A model generated the notes under the pieces. The model saw nothing but the letters and a program-made list of their open reading frames with translations, was not told the DNA's origin and made no database searches. 64,000 bases of DNA from Phyllostachys edulis. Its lineage: Eukaryota; Streptophyta; Magnoliopsida; Poales; Poaceae. The stretch is from NCBI GenBank assembly GCA_036346405.1, contig CM070550.1, forward strand, positions 15,534,115 through 15,598,114, read 5' to 3'. Every line of letters starts with the position of its first letter. Position 1 is the stretch's first letter. Below are positions 1-11,295 of this stretch, piece by piece. The translations under genes were made by a program, and so were the position numbers.

Positions 1-85
1 TGGATTCAACATAAGACTTCCTCATGCTTAATCATTGATCTTCATAGCTCTCATAGCTATTGGAGTGATTTATAAGTTGAATCCA
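1..85. repeat. Short inverted repeat at window edge
   Basis: A 10-base arm (tggattcaac) at 1-10 is matched by its exact reverse complement at 76-85, with an AT-rich 65-base interior. It could be a hairpin or the edge of a small inverted-repeat element. The rest of 1-230 shows no coding sequence that I recognise. Confidence 0.4.
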
Positions 86-948
86 TTCTTTGCGAAAAAG
101 TTTGATGCTCTATTCACCTCTAGTCGCCTTTCGGTCCTTGATGCGAATCTTCTTTGTTTATTCCTTGTTGCCTCATGCTTTATTCCAGTTGCCTCACTGT
201 CTTGGCCATGCATTCATGCAAACCGCGCATGGGAGGGAATCCAATTCCTCCCCGTAAACCCTGTCATCCGCGGTTTGCGTTGGGCGGCTATAAATTCGAA
301 GACGATGGCGAGACTATGCAAAATTTCATCCTCCCTCGCTTGCTCATTTTCTTGTTCTCGCTCGCTTTGCCGATTTCATTTTCGCAGACGGTTAATGATT
401 GTTTAAAACCATCATTAGCAGCCTTATTAGCAGATAATTATTTTTCTCGTACATATTTTCTTTATTAACTGTATAGTTTGTTAATTAGTCGTAGTTAGTT
501 GTGCTTATTTAGGGGTAATTAATTTAGTCATTTTCATTTTATCATAATTATTTTGTGGTGTTGTTAATTAGATACTAATTAATTAGTCGAAATTGGTTTG
601 TGTTAGTTAATTAATTTGTCGTAATTAATTAGTGGTAATTAATTAGTCGTACTTCGAATTGTTTATTTGTAATTCATTTGTGGTAATTAATTAGTCCTAA
701 TTAATTTAGTGGCATTGAATTACTCGGATTAATTTAGTCATAACTATTTTAGTCGTACTTAATTAGTTGTAATTATTTTGGTTGCCATTAATTTGGCCGT
801 AGTTAATTAGTCACAATTAATTTGGTTGTAGTCAATTAGTGTATATTGATTTGTTGTCTGTATTTAGTCATAATTTTTAATTTATAGTAATTCATCGTCA
901 TTATTAATTTATTCACTAATAATCTGTGTCTTTCATCTCTTGCAAGCC

Positions 949-2373
949 ATGCCTCTACCAGAGCTACTGGAACCCTTCTATGACGAGCATCACCTGTGTG
1001 AGTTGTGGATCATCGGGAACGCAGATGGCTCTCCTCCCCTCGTGATTCGGTCTGAGAGGCATTACTGGTAGCTCGACGCTCGCTATGTCCCAATCCTTCG
1101 GGATACATGCTTATTGCCCTTTGCGAGGCTGCTCTCAGTCGGACTTGTCTTCATCCTGGACGGCAGTCTGATATAGACACTTGCCGACAAGCGAAGACCC
1201 GAGGTGCACACCTTCCACTTTCGGTGGGGAGAGATGACGACCATTCTCCAGGATGTCTCATTCTTGACCGGTTTCCCGATTAGGGGTGAGCCACTTGTTC
1301 TAGGCCGTCCACCAACGGACTGGAAGGCTCAGTTGGGGCATCGGCTAGGCATACCTGTCCCGGACAGTGCCCGTGGTGTCCCTCGGACTTGGCTGAGGAA
1401 TTTCAGTCAATGCCCACTGGATGCTCCTAACGAGGTTGTTAGGACACACCTCGTCGCTTACCTTCTTTATCTCTTAGGTTCGGCCCTGTTCCCACCACAT
1501 AGGGCGATTGGGTGTACCCTAGCTTCGTCCGCATCGTCGAGTCTTTGGCTGATGTGGAGGTTGGGGTGATGCCTTAGTACAGTTGAGGATCAACCGTCCT
1601 TTGCGCCATATACAGAGGGTTATGTGACGCTTTGCGGCGTGACACCTGTGTGAAACTGGTCCTTGCCGTCTGCTACGTGCTTCTGCAGCTGTGGAGTTGG
1701 GAGCACTTCCCTGTTGGGTGGCCCTTCTTGGGGAAAATAGTGCACCCGTACCTCGAGTTGCACAACCTGGTAGACGGGCCCACTATGGGATACTGGTGGA
1801 CTACTGCTCAGTTACGCTGGGCCAAGGACAGACTGATGATGTGCTACTTGTTGTTCCACAACGAGTTCGAATCGTTGCACGACATCATATGAGCTCCATG
1901 TAGCCCAGATTTCATGAACACGGTAGTGCCACACGGGTTGTCCGTGCAATGCACGCAGGACGTCGGATTATAGGTGACGACTTGTCACGTGGTGTTCGCC
2001 CATGTGGTAGAGCCTTAGCGCCGTAGCGCGTAATATGACAGTTCGATTTATACTAACTTGTGCCCCTCCCGACGGGAGGATCCTGCAGCGAGTCGGTCAC
2101 TTTTGAGTCCAACTCCATCCTAGTTATGTTTACACTTCGTACCTACATCCATTGTTCGAACATCAATATATTCTCGAATGCAGGCAATTGAGGGTGGGCC
2201 GACATGCTGAGGACTGGCAAGCAGTCCAGCATGAATGGATTATGGCTTGGACGGAGATGGTGCACATCGTGATCCTGCAGGAGCAACGATATATCGTCAG
2301 TACATCAAGTGGTACGTACCACGGTCATGCAGCAGAGTCACCCGTCTTCCACTGGGGCGTCCGGAGCATGTGA
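949..2373 (+). pseudogene. Plant mobile domain (PMD, aminotransferase-like) pseudogene
   Basis: From the ATG at 949 the frame reads MPLPELLEPFYDEHHLCELW and continues into RPEVHTFHFRWGEMT, LQDVSFLTGFPIRGEPLV and LGSALFPPHRA, which are hallmarks of the plant mobile domain family (often annotated in grasses as serine/threonine-protein phosphatase 7 long form homolog). After about 1,500 the homology moves to another frame: LLQLWSWEHFPVGWP, QLRWAKDRLMMCYLLFHNEFE (1,632-1,892). It resumes weakly at 2,152-2,373 with AEDWQAVQHEW and a QYIKWYVPRS-like end. In-frame stops lie at 1,069-1,071 (TGG-TAG-CTC) and 1,174-1,176, and there are at least two frameshifts, so no full product is possible. PMD proteins are thought to act in the nucleus in TE silencing or as TE-borne genes; location between inverted ends suggests the TE-borne type. 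Confidence 0.75.
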
Positions 2374-3840
2374 CGCACCAGCAGAGACTCTGTCACTCAT
2401 TCGATCGACGACGTAAAACACTTACAACCTTTGCTCGTTTCATTAATGATATTTGTACTGTTTGTTACTGAACTAGTGTTGTCTGTTACTTCAGTTGGAG
2501 CGGCTGCAACGGATCACAAGCGCATCGGAGACCACCATTTGTAGCCCAGGGCACACCGTACTGGGGCTGCTTAGCACTTTGAAGTACATCTTCACGGAGT
2601 CGAAAAATGTAATAAAGAACATGAGCTTTGGTCATTCGAAAAACGACATCCTACACGCCGCGCACCGAAGTGGGCCGACCGTTCTCGCTTGCTAGGTCAG
2701 CACAACCTAGTCAGACCGGCGGGCGTCATAACGCTCCCCATTGGTCATCCGCACTGTAGATCGGCTGGGAGGTAAGTTATGTACAAATTTATGTCATATT
2801 TTTTTTATGCCTTAGCTTGTGCTAACATCATGTAGTCCTCTCGCCGCACATCTGTCGAGATACATCACTTCTGCTGTGTACTCAGACTAGCGCTCCCCCT
2901 CAGTCATCCGCACAACACATCTGGGAGGTACGAAATGTTTGGTTCACATCCTGAATATTTATTTGGCCTAACATAATTCCATCTTGCAACCTTCAGTTGA
3001 GCGTGGGGTGACGGATATCTGTCAACCGATGAGGAGACATGCATCCTAGCTACTGCCAAGGAGCAGTCCACGGTGCCAGGGTTTGGACCGTGGCACCCAG
3101 GGCACCCACCCCTGTCATACGTTGACCGGTACGGAGTACCGTACCAAGGGCAAAGCTCCTCCGGGGTTGCTGGCACATCGCACGGTCAAGGCTAGAGCTC
3201 CTTCGCACCAAGGAACTTGTAGGCAGTGTAGCTGGGGCAAACGATCCGATTGTGGATTTTTGATTCCTTCATCAATGACATGATTGCAAGTGGTAACTAG
3301 TTTGATATGACTCAGCTAGACGGCATTGACGTTGGACAGACTTAACTAGGTCAGAGTTAGCTTGGTGATGCACATGCGCCCACTCAACAGTCTTCGTACC
3401 CCCTCTGAACCGATACGCACTCTCCGGACAGGTTAACATATCCCATGGGACATGCTCAATGCAAGACCAGGACACACACGCAGCGAGTAGAGTGGCCCGA
3501 ACGACTGATCCATATAGTATCCCGTGTGTAATTGCATTGCATAGATGTTATGTGCTTTTCTTGTGCTATATTTGTATGCACATTTTGCATGTTATGTGCG
3601 TATTGTTGAAGTAGATTAGTTTTGGATTAACATAAAATCAGAGAACACTGAGGTTCACATGATATCATGAAACCCCATACCGAGTGGGAATGACTATTTC
3701 ATGTGGAGTTTCAATCTAAATTTTGAAAAAAAAAAGTTGATGAAATTTACTAATATTTTGTAATTTGCAAATTAAATGCGGCACGCGGTTTGTTACACCC
3801 AAGATACACGCTTGTCCCTTTTGGAATCGGAAAAAAGGAG
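2374..3840. other. Interior of the element, no recognisable gene
   Basis: This part lies between the PMD pseudogene and the right inverted end. Short open frames occur on both strands, but none shows a domain I recognise. It may hold eroded downstream exons of the PMD gene. A poly-A run and AT-rich sequence begin near 3,725. Confidence 0.4.
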
Positions 3841-4486
3841 GATCGAAATTAGTCTTCGCGCTACATCAATTATGATTAATTAATTACCACTAATTATTAA
3901 GATACGTTCCTGATGACTAATTCATTACCTCTTAATGATAAGTGATAATAAACTACGGTTAAATTATTTATATCTATTTAACTATGACTACAAACGACAT
4001 TAATTAGGACTAGTTCATTACGAGTAATTAACTACGACTACAGTAATAACGACAAATGTAGTGCACAATAATTTACCTGCCGCTTCAGGGAGACCATTCT
4101 ATACTGATACGGTCCTAAGAACTGCTCCAAACTTTAATCTCCAAAAAAAAATATTCTATTCTCTGTGTTCTCAACTACGAGCTCGAGAACAAGAACAAAA
4201 TTGAGAGTGAGAACAAGAACAAAATTGAGAGTGAGTGAGAGCGAGAGCGAGCGACGAGCGACTGCGATATTTATAGCCTCGCGAAGGCAATTTCATAAAC
4301 AAATAGTGATGGGAATTTGGAGGCCACCGCTAAGCGCGGCGTCTTGGGCGGGCCATGTGGCAGGATTTCTTGACAGATCGCACCAATCAGAAGACCTTTT
4401 TTTTAAATGAATCTTCTGTGGTCTGATACTCCTTGTTATAAATAATACACCAAAAAATAGAAACGAGAAACATGAATTTTACATGA

Positions 4487-4779
4487 AAAATCCTTTCAAA
4501 AAAACTACGGTCGGACGAAGTCAATATCACTATATGAGGAGATGTCTACAATAAAGCTCTTACTATTCTTTATGGACTACATGAATATATTTTCTACACT
4601 ACATGGATATATTTTCTACATGGAAAATCATTTCGCAAAAATCACAGACAGATAAAGTCAACATCACTATACGAGGAGATGTCACGGACAGATAAAGTCA
4701 ACATCACTATACGAGGAGATGTCTACAATAAAACTCTTACTCTTCTTTATAGACTACATAGATATATTTTCTACATGCA
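4487..4779. repeat. Tandem duplication with an inner 40-bp repeat
   Basis: Copy 1 (about 4,487-4,602) and copy 2 (about 4,624-4,779) share the order aaaatc-tttc, gtcaa-atcactata, gaggagatgtc, tacaataaa-ctcttact, ttctttat-gactaca, gatatattttctaca. Inside copy 2 a unit starting gacagataaagtcaac occurs twice with a period of 40 (4,647 and 4,687). No coding potential is seen. Confidence 0.7.
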
Positions 4780-5770
4780 TATATTTTTAATAGTATATTA
4801 AAAACTCCGTGTAAAAATAGAAATATAAGTTTGAAGTAAGAAACTCAATTTGTATCACTCAAACTCAACATCACATGTCAATCAGGCTAGCATGGCTACT
4901 TGAAGACTGCAATGGTAGCAGGATTTCTTTGTCCACAAGTTACACAACCAATGACAATAAGCCTTCCATTCAGTGATGTTGCTAGCACATTGGTCTCTGT
5001 GCATATTCAAAAAGGACCAAGACGACACCATGTGGAAAGCACGGTCAAGTTTTGACTTAGATAGAGACGGCTCTAGGCTACCGCATGATGAACTATTATT
5101 TAACTATGTGCGGATCATATACATAACATGACATGTAATATCACCACAGACATCACAAAACAGTCTTCATTCTTGAAGGACATGTCATGGATTACTTAAG
5201 GAACTTGACCATTAGATAAGCATGTTTCAACAACTTTTCCTAAAGAAATTGGTGGATAACCCACTGCAAAGATTTAATGGCCCTCAAGAGCACAAGTGAG
5301 CCAGTAGCAAGCACCTTTATTTGTGACAAACTGAACTTTGATCAAAAGAATATCTGAAATTACTCGTACAACAAATCACTGTCATTGGGCAGTATAGAAC
5401 TTTCAAGTAACTATCTCCTAAAAACCATAAGAAATACAATTCCATCTACTGCTCGACCGCACATAAAGTTAAACAAGAACCAATATATTAAAATAAAGCC
5501 CTGAACCATCTTATGAATCAGATTATGGCTGCCTGCTTTATATTGAGGAGTTTTCTGTAAAGATATTTATGTCTCAATAACGAGTAATGCAAAAGAATTC
5601 CACGCAACAGGTTCTGCAGTTGCTACAAGAGCCCTTTTATTTTTCTCCATGCTAAGAAGAACAGTGGAAACAAGATTACCCTAATACTATGAAACACTAA
5701 CATTGCTCCCAAAAGCCAGCTATAACTGAAGACAAAACAAAGAAACAATCTCAACAAACACTGCATCAAA
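4780..5770. other. Non-coding stretch, possible intron of the calmodulin-like gene
   Basis: No conserved coding sequence is visible on either strand. If the calmodulin-like exon at 5,797-5,869 is part of a once complete gene, this would be its first intron (minus strand). No second exon with EF-hand sequence was found before the transposon border near 4,400. Confidence 0.4.
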
Positions 5771-5796
5771 AGTTTAAGCATGGGGATAGAAGAAAC

Positions 5797-5869
5797 CGTC
5801 GCCGTTCTTGTCGAAGAGCGAGAAGGTCTCCTGGAACGCAACCATCTGCTCGCTCGTAAGCCCTTCCAT
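5797..5869 (-). pseudogene. Orphan first coding exon of a calmodulin-like gene
   Basis: The minus strand from the ATG at 5,869 reads MEGLTSEQMVAFQETFSLFD followed by KNGDG, which is the N-terminal helix and the first half of EF-hand loop 1 of the calmodulin family (acidic loop residues D20, N22, D24). At 5,797 the codon for Gly25 is interrupted by a GT, which is the conserved phase-1 intron position of plant calmodulin genes, so this is a normally bordered exon 1 of 73 coding bases. Without splicing the frame ends after FFYPHA. Remaining EF-hands (about 125 residues) are not found downstream on the minus strand within the window. The rest may have been lost, displaced by the element to the left, or lie beyond position 1 after a very long intron. 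The region 5,870-6,200 with CT-rich sequence would be leader and promoter. Confidence 0.65.
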
Positions 5870-6199
5870 GCCGACTTTGCAGCTGCCACCCTCACAGCTA
5901 CACCACAAGAAGAATGTCAGGAGGAGACTGAGGAGAGAAGGGGAAGAAAGGCAGGTGAACAAGCAAGCAAGCATGTCACAGGAGCAAGAACAAATATAAG
6001 AGAGGAGGCGAAGGAAGGAAGCAGGGTGGAAGTATCCTATTATGGGGAAAAGAGTGTAAATAAAGATGACCTCACTGTGCTTGGACACAGAGACCCGCAC
6101 TGGGCGGTGCACTTTGTGGAAAAATTGGGCCGGGGCCCCCATGGTTTCTTTTCCTGATCATTTCCAGCGCTTTCCCTGCGCTTTTGCTCAGGACAGCGA

Positions 6200-7500
6200 C
6201 CACGATCTCACCAGTGATATATTTACTACTCAGAGTCGGAAAAATAAGAAACATATATAATACAACTTAAGCCTCAGAAAAAAGAAGAGAAAGTATATAA
6301 GTATGTAACTGATGCCACGCGAGGCCTTGTTGGCTTGATGGTGGTAAAAAAGAGGTTAATTGAAATAACATAATGAGCTGAGATGATTGTCAGTGGTGTC
6401 CTCAAGAGGTAATTATGTAGATGATTGTATCACGTCTATATTTATAGAATAAATGTTATTATATTCCTGTGATGAATTATCATTTATAAATATTAGCAAG
6501 TATGTGACTTGTTGGTGAAGCTCTTTACTTGTTGTATGATATCATTCTAAAAGATCATTGGTCGGATGTCACTGATCGGGACATTAGTTAGTTATAGACC
6601 AACACATGTATTGATTGATGACAATGTTTCACTGGTCATAGATATGGAGGATATCGAATCAATAATGTGAGCATATGTTCGAGAACATGATGTTGGATTA
6701 ACCCACTTTGAGACGCTATTGGGATTGTTATGTTTCTATGTGTCATTAGTTGATCTCAAAAAATGATAATGTATAATCCTTAGACCTGAGATCAGTATGG
6801 TTTCATACATGTGTAACAACACACTTAGGGGTTACCAAATACTACTCCGTTACTGGATAGTTATAAAGGTAGCTTTCAGGTATACTATCAAACATGCGGA
6901 TGGATGTAACTGATCGGATATGAGATTTTCCCCTCCTATCATAACAGGAGAGATATCTCTGGGGGTCTCGATGTGCTCGGATAAAGGAAGTGCATCGCAG
7001 TGCCTTAAGTGGTCGAAGAGTCAACCACACGAAGTTATCCATCACTAGATCGAGAAAAGATTGAACAGTCCATGGATGACATATATCTCACTTGGAGTTC
7101 GATCAGATATTGTAAGGCAAAAGTAGAATACACAAACAAGTTGTTTAGTCCGACCAGATACGAACTGGTTGTGTGAGGATATAGACTGGTCGTGAGCTGG
7201 TCGTACATGATCACAAACCGGTCAGTGAACTGGTTGTAAGGTGTTATGAACTGGTTGTTACCATATGCGATCTGGTCGTAAGGAGTTACAAATTGGTCAT
7301 AAGTGACAAGGACCTGACCGTATATCATATTGCATAAGGTTTGTTTGATATGATCTTTATGTGTATTCGGGGGGCCGCTATATCTTATTAGAAACCGCTA
7401 CTGACTTATGAACCAAAAAGGAGTTTTCGGATCACAACTGATTACGTATGAACCTATATGATCACACACTAACGGGTTGGAGCAAACTAGTTTGGATTGG
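6200..7500. other. Non-coding stretch
   Basis: No gene is recognised. The sequence is AT-rich, with one unusual cluster of short related words at 7,160-7,320 (listed separately). The composition and the following TATA region suggest old retrotransposon material. Confidence 0.4.
7160..7320 (+). repeat. Cluster of degenerate actggtcgt/actggttgt words
   Basis: About eight copies of a 9-10 base word (aactggttgt, gactggtcgt, agctggtcgt, aaccggtcag, aactggttgt, aactggttgt, atctggtcgt, aattggtcat) occur in 160 bases with spacings of about 10-25. Such arrays are common in upstream regions of plant LTRs, but the role here is unknown. Confidence 0.55.
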
Positions 7501-8030
7501 ATCCATTAGATGCTCTTTATAAAAAGGGGGGGGGGGCGTGTGGGGCTTTTGGAAGTGGCACCAACCACCAAAACCCTAGCCACCACTCCCCCCAAGGCCC
7601 TATTGCGCGCACTGGTGCATGACGTTCCACCCCTGCACTGGTGCACGACATACGTAGGGAACGCGAGAAGTTACTGGAGGAGATGACCGATGGCCAAAGA
7701 CGTTGGACGATCGACTACTTCCACTATATCGATGCGCGCGACATTGAACCAGGCTGCTCTAACTCTTCTTCCGCTATACTACGCGTCTTCGTGTGACTTT
7801 TTGATTTACACCGTAAAATTTTTAATTGTGCATTAGTACAGTCTACCCATATCGCTGCAACATACCTTGTGACCATCCCCGAGATTATTCCAGCGATGCA
7901 CCTGCATTGTCCCAAGGGTTGCAAGTGCAGGGTAAGTTTCTCATGATGATAAACAGAAGAGGACAGTTTGTTTGGTTACTGATTATAATAATTGACTTGA
8001 GACAAAATTGACATGACCTTGCATTAGGCA
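7500..8030 (+). promoter_or_regulatory. LTR-like promoter relic with TATA box
   Basis: A TATA-like tttataaaaa at 7,516-7,525 precedes a G-run, then aaaccctagccacc and a GC-richer leader ending in a T-rich stretch. This order (TATA, short leader with aaaccctag, then no ORF) is typical for the R/U5 part of plant LTRs. No primer-binding site follows, so if it is an LTR it is solo or truncated. An alternative is the promoter and first exon of a lost host gene. Confidence 0.3.
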
Positions 8031-8299
8031 GCTCGGTCTTCGGGAGCAAACCGGCCTGCAGTAATTAAAAGAACCAAAATAAACTTACTTCTTCCTCGTA
8101 TCTAACCTGGATCCAGCCAGCTTAGAGTGTATAATATGGATTTCCGGATGTACGAAGGATCTTGACTATCGAGAAAGCCACTGGAACAATGCTCAAACAC
8201 ATGGTGAAATGGAAATAGTTGTACGTCATTGATTACTGCGTCTGCTTGTGATCAGTTACAAACACAAAGAACTATATTGCAACAGGCCAACATCATCAG

Positions 8300-8804
8300 C
8301 ATTCAACAGCCGTAGACCTGCAACAACATCAACAGTTTATCAACCGGCAGTAGAACTGCAGAACAGGTCATGTAACCTTGTCTCCAACGCTGGAGACATA
8401 CTTCGCTCCTGACTAAAGATCCACATTTCGAACAGGCTAGAAGAGCAATCCGATAACAAAGTTGACAGCTCTGAACTTGAACCCGTCCACAGAGCATAAC
8501 TCAGGCGAAATCTGAACAAAAGCAGCCAACTTAAGAACAAAAGCCGATGCGGACAACTGGAATAGCAGACGCAATGAAACAAACAAAAACAGCCAACTTA
8601 AGTATGCATCAAGGTCTAGCACCCAAGGTTAACAACCGACCACAAATACAATGTTTGAATAACTGAAGCAGTACCAGGAAAGCATTACACAGATAGATTA
8701 CTTCAATCTGGAGGCTTAACTAAAACCTACACGATGACCAGGGCTTATCTCACACAGGAGTGCAAAAAAGTCCGGTTTAAACTAAGATACTCCTTTCCAA
8801 ATCT
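8300..8804 (-). other. H2A.Z 3' UTR and downstream region
   Basis: No coding sequence is seen after the H2A.Z stop at 8,805. The length fits a histone-variant mRNA, which unlike replication histones is polyadenylated. I could not place the cleavage site. The stretch 8,030-8,300 beyond it holds no recognisable gene. Confidence 0.45.
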
Positions 8805-10570
8805 TCACTCTTTGGAAGACTTGTTGATCAGGGACTTGTGGATGTGCGGGATCACACCTCCACCAGCAATGGTACCCTTGATGAGGGTATCAAGCTCTTC
8901 ATCTCCACGGATGGCCAGCTGAAGGTGACGAGGGGTGATACGCTTGACCTTCAGATCCTTGCTAGCATTCCCAGCCAGTTCCAGAACCTCAGCCGTCAAG
9001 TACTCCAGAATAGCAGCAGAGTAGACCGCTGCAGTAGCACCAACACGGCCATTTGCCTGAGTCCTTTGCTTCAACTGGCGATGGATACGGCCAACAGGGA
9101 ACTGAAAATATAGCATAACAAAAATTAGTACAGGCAGCATATCTCACAGTTCAATATAATAAACTCTGCACAAAGATAACATAGCAAGAACAGCATCAAT
9201 CATTTGTATTTGCAACCCTCAATTAAACCATGTCAACACACAAAGTTAAGTGCCTTAAGATCACACAAACTTATAAGAATCCAGCACATTCTCTGAATAA
9301 TAGCACCTAATCCTCGATGCTGCAGATTTCATAAGTTTGAAAGGGGAATACAGACAAATCAGGGACCAATTGACTCATTCACACGTTTGAGGCTGACTGT
9401 GAAAAACATGTGACACCAGAAAGCATGTACAAAGAAGTCAGTCTCAGACCAATCATCAAGCTTAACTTATGCAGCACATGTTAACAAAGTATGGCACAGT
9501 CTAACAAACAGATTCTGCTGCATGTTTGGACTCTGAAGTGGATTGTGAGAATGATTGGACAACAGAATACACATACACATGATGGATCAATCAGACAATC
9601 ACCAAACTAAGACGAAGTAGAACATTTTGCATTCTGGAGGAAGTTGGTGCCTAAAAAGAAAAAAAAGAGAGAATTGTGTACGCATCAGGATTTGTTTTGT
9701 TTTTTTTTTTTTGCAAAATCCCATCCCAACGTGAACGCCATCCTCCGCCACCTGTGGTGGTCATAGCCGAGAATCACCATCCTCCGCTTTACGTCATATA
9801 CCTGGACCCTGGTAAACAGCGACACCCCAGCAACCTCAACAGTCCACCCACCACTGCGACCTCAGCTTGTACACAACCATTGCCATCTTTCTCAATCCCC
9901 TACTTCCCTCACCACCTCATCAACACCCACCACTTAGACCACACAACGAATTGTATCATCCAAAATCTCAAATACCCAAAATGTATATCACACTCTTCTC
10001 CCTTGTTCTCTATCACGAAATACAAAACCTCTGATGACCAACAGCAAAACCTCCCAAAACACACAATTGCTCAAAGTGCTCACGCCCCAATTCGAACAAA
10101 CCAAATCATGTAAACACTAGTTCACATAACACAACTAGACAAAATCTCTGCAGAATATCGTAAATTCTCAAATCTCCAAAACCACACCTCACTAGAGCGC
10201 ACAATGTTGGCAAAGCCACCGCTCCTCCAAGCCACAGACGAATCTAACGAATGTCCAAATACACTAAGCACACAGTATACAAGCACCTCGCTACCGCTAC
10301 CGATACGAAACCTAAAGCGCGCGAACCACACAAGCACTAAAATCTCGCACCCAGAACGCGCGCGCATACACAGACTTCGAATCCAGACCAAATCTAACCC
10401 GCGCGCCAAGCAAGCGGAACAGAAAAAAAAACAGAGTAAGCGAGCGAACTCACCTGGAGGCCGGCGCGGGAGGAGCGGGAGACCGGAGCCTTCTTCCCCT
10501 TGTCCTTCTCCGCCGACTTGGCAGCCGTCGTCTTCGCCGCGAGCAAGCCCTTGCCTCCCTTCCCGGCCAT
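8805..10570 (-). CDS. Histone H2A.Z (H2A variant), two coding exons
   Basis: Exon 1 (10,570-10,454) encodes 39 residues starting MAGKGGKGLLAAKTTAAKSA and ending SRSSRAGLQ. A GT donor at 10,453-10,452 and an AG acceptor at 9,103-9,102 define a 1,352-base intron in phase 0. Exon 2 (9,101-8,805) continues FPVGRIHRQLKQRTQANGRV and ends HKSLINKSSKE with a TGA stop, giving 137 residues, the usual length. Diagnostic H2A.Z features are the GLQFPVGRIHR start of the histone fold, the AAVYSAAILEYL helix, the extended docking-domain sequence with the GDEELD acidic patch, and the short C-tail. It replaces H2A in nucleosomes near transcription starts and in heat- and stress-responsive genes, deposited by the SWR1 complex. 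No frame damage is seen; this is the only intact host gene in the window. Symbol withheld because the species is unknown. Confidence 0.95.
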
Positions 10571-10606
10571 CTCCTCCGCTCCGCTCGAACGCGACCGACG
10601 AAAACC

Positions 10607-10762
10607 CTGCACAAGTAACGAAATCCGACGACGCGGGCACCGAATCAGAGCAGATCGGGGCGAGAATCGGGCGGATCTCGCGGCCAATTCGGGAAATCGC
10701 GGGGGAATTGGAGGAATTGGGGCTTTGGGGGGGTCGGATAAGATAGGCGGGGAAACCCTTAC
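10607..10762 (-). other. Predicted 5' UTR (leader) intron of H2A.Z
   Basis: On the minus strand a donor (cgcggaag followed by gtaaggg, GT at 10,762-10,761) and an acceptor (cttgtgcag, AG at 10,608-10,607) bound a 156-base GC-rich interval upstream of the ATG at 10,570. A non-coding first exon would run from about 10,840 to 10,763. Leader introns are common in plant histone-variant genes. No transcript is available here to confirm it. Confidence 0.55.
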
Positions 10763-10864
10763 CTTCCGCGAGTTTTTGGCTTCCCTCCTCACGCGACGCG
10801 AACGAAAGCGAGATTTTTTTTTTCCGCTTCCACGGAGGGCTTGAAGGAGGGGGGTCGGTTGGTG

Positions 10865-10871
10865 TCTTATA
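10865..10871 (-). promoter_or_regulatory. TATA box of H2A.Z
   Basis: TATAAGA reads on the minus strand about 100 bases upstream of the predicted leader donor and about 300 bases upstream of the ATG, which places a start site near 10,835-10,840. It fits the predicted non-coding first exon. Confidence 0.55.
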
Positions 10872-11031
10872 CCAGAAGTAATCATTTACACTCTGGCCCT
10901 TGCACTATTCGATTATTATTACGGTTGTTGGTGTTGAACAAAGACTGCAATGGATGAATGGAGAGTAGGTGTGTAATTTGTGGATAGAAGAGATTTATTT
11001 TTAAAAGTTCCGGTCGTTTGTTCTTTCTCGC

Positions 11032-11235
11032 GGCTTTCGTCCATCCAATTTCGAAATGGGCGTCTGATTTCCATAACTACCCTCAAAACCACGGGTAATT
11101 ACTCGGATGAGCGAGCCAATTAGGGGGTTTAGGGGCTTTCGTCCATCCAATTTCGAAATGGGCACCTGATTTTCTTAACTACCCTCAAAACTACGGGTAA
11201 TTACTCGGATGAGCGAGCCAAATAGGGGGTTTAGG
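11032..11235 (+). repeat. 102-bp tandem duplication
   Basis: Two adjacent copies start with ggctttcgtccatccaattt at 11,032 and 11,134 and end in gagcgagccaa-tagggggttt. They differ at only a few positions (for example gcgtctgatttcc against gcacctgattttc), which indicates a fairly recent local duplication. Confidence 0.9.
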
Positions 11236-11287
11236 TGGGAACTGGACGGATTTCGCCAGGGCATCTTCCGATCTTCAGAAGATGGAT

Positions 11288-11295
11288 AAATGAGG
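11288..11295. repeat. Left TSD of hAT element (aaatgagg)
   Basis: The 8-mer aaatgagg at 11,288-11,295 recurs exactly at 15,566-15,573. Eight-base target duplications are the signature of hAT transposons. Confidence 0.9.

Larger units (their letters stand above)
230..4400. mobile_element. Decayed Mutator-like element with long imperfect TIRs
   Basis: The two ends of this stretch resemble each other in inverted orientation. The left end carries a GC-rich block (about 274-290), then a TATA-like ggctataaat (about 288-297), a ctcgctt/ctcgctc-rich leader, and then AT-rich sequence full of taattaattagtcgta words (480-900). Read on the minus strand from about 4,360 down, the right end gives the same order: a GC block, ggctataaat, ctcgct repeats, then tagtcgtagttaatta words (3,840-4,070). 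Long, promoter-containing TIRs around a plant-mobile-domain gene are known from Mutator-like elements in grasses. The outer borders are approximate and I could not fix a 9-bp TSD. Age is shown by the divergence of the two ends and the broken gene inside. Confidence 0.5.

Noticed and set aside
5780..6157. 125-codon plus-strand frame starting MGIEETVAVLVEEREG
   Set aside because: Opposite strand of the calmodulin-like exon and its leader; low-complexity Glu/Arg composition.
10122..10885. Overlapping frames of 114-180 codons on both strands
   Set aside because: Shadows of H2A.Z exon 1 and its GC-rich leader. Only the frame giving the H2A.Z N-terminus is supported by splice sites and homology.
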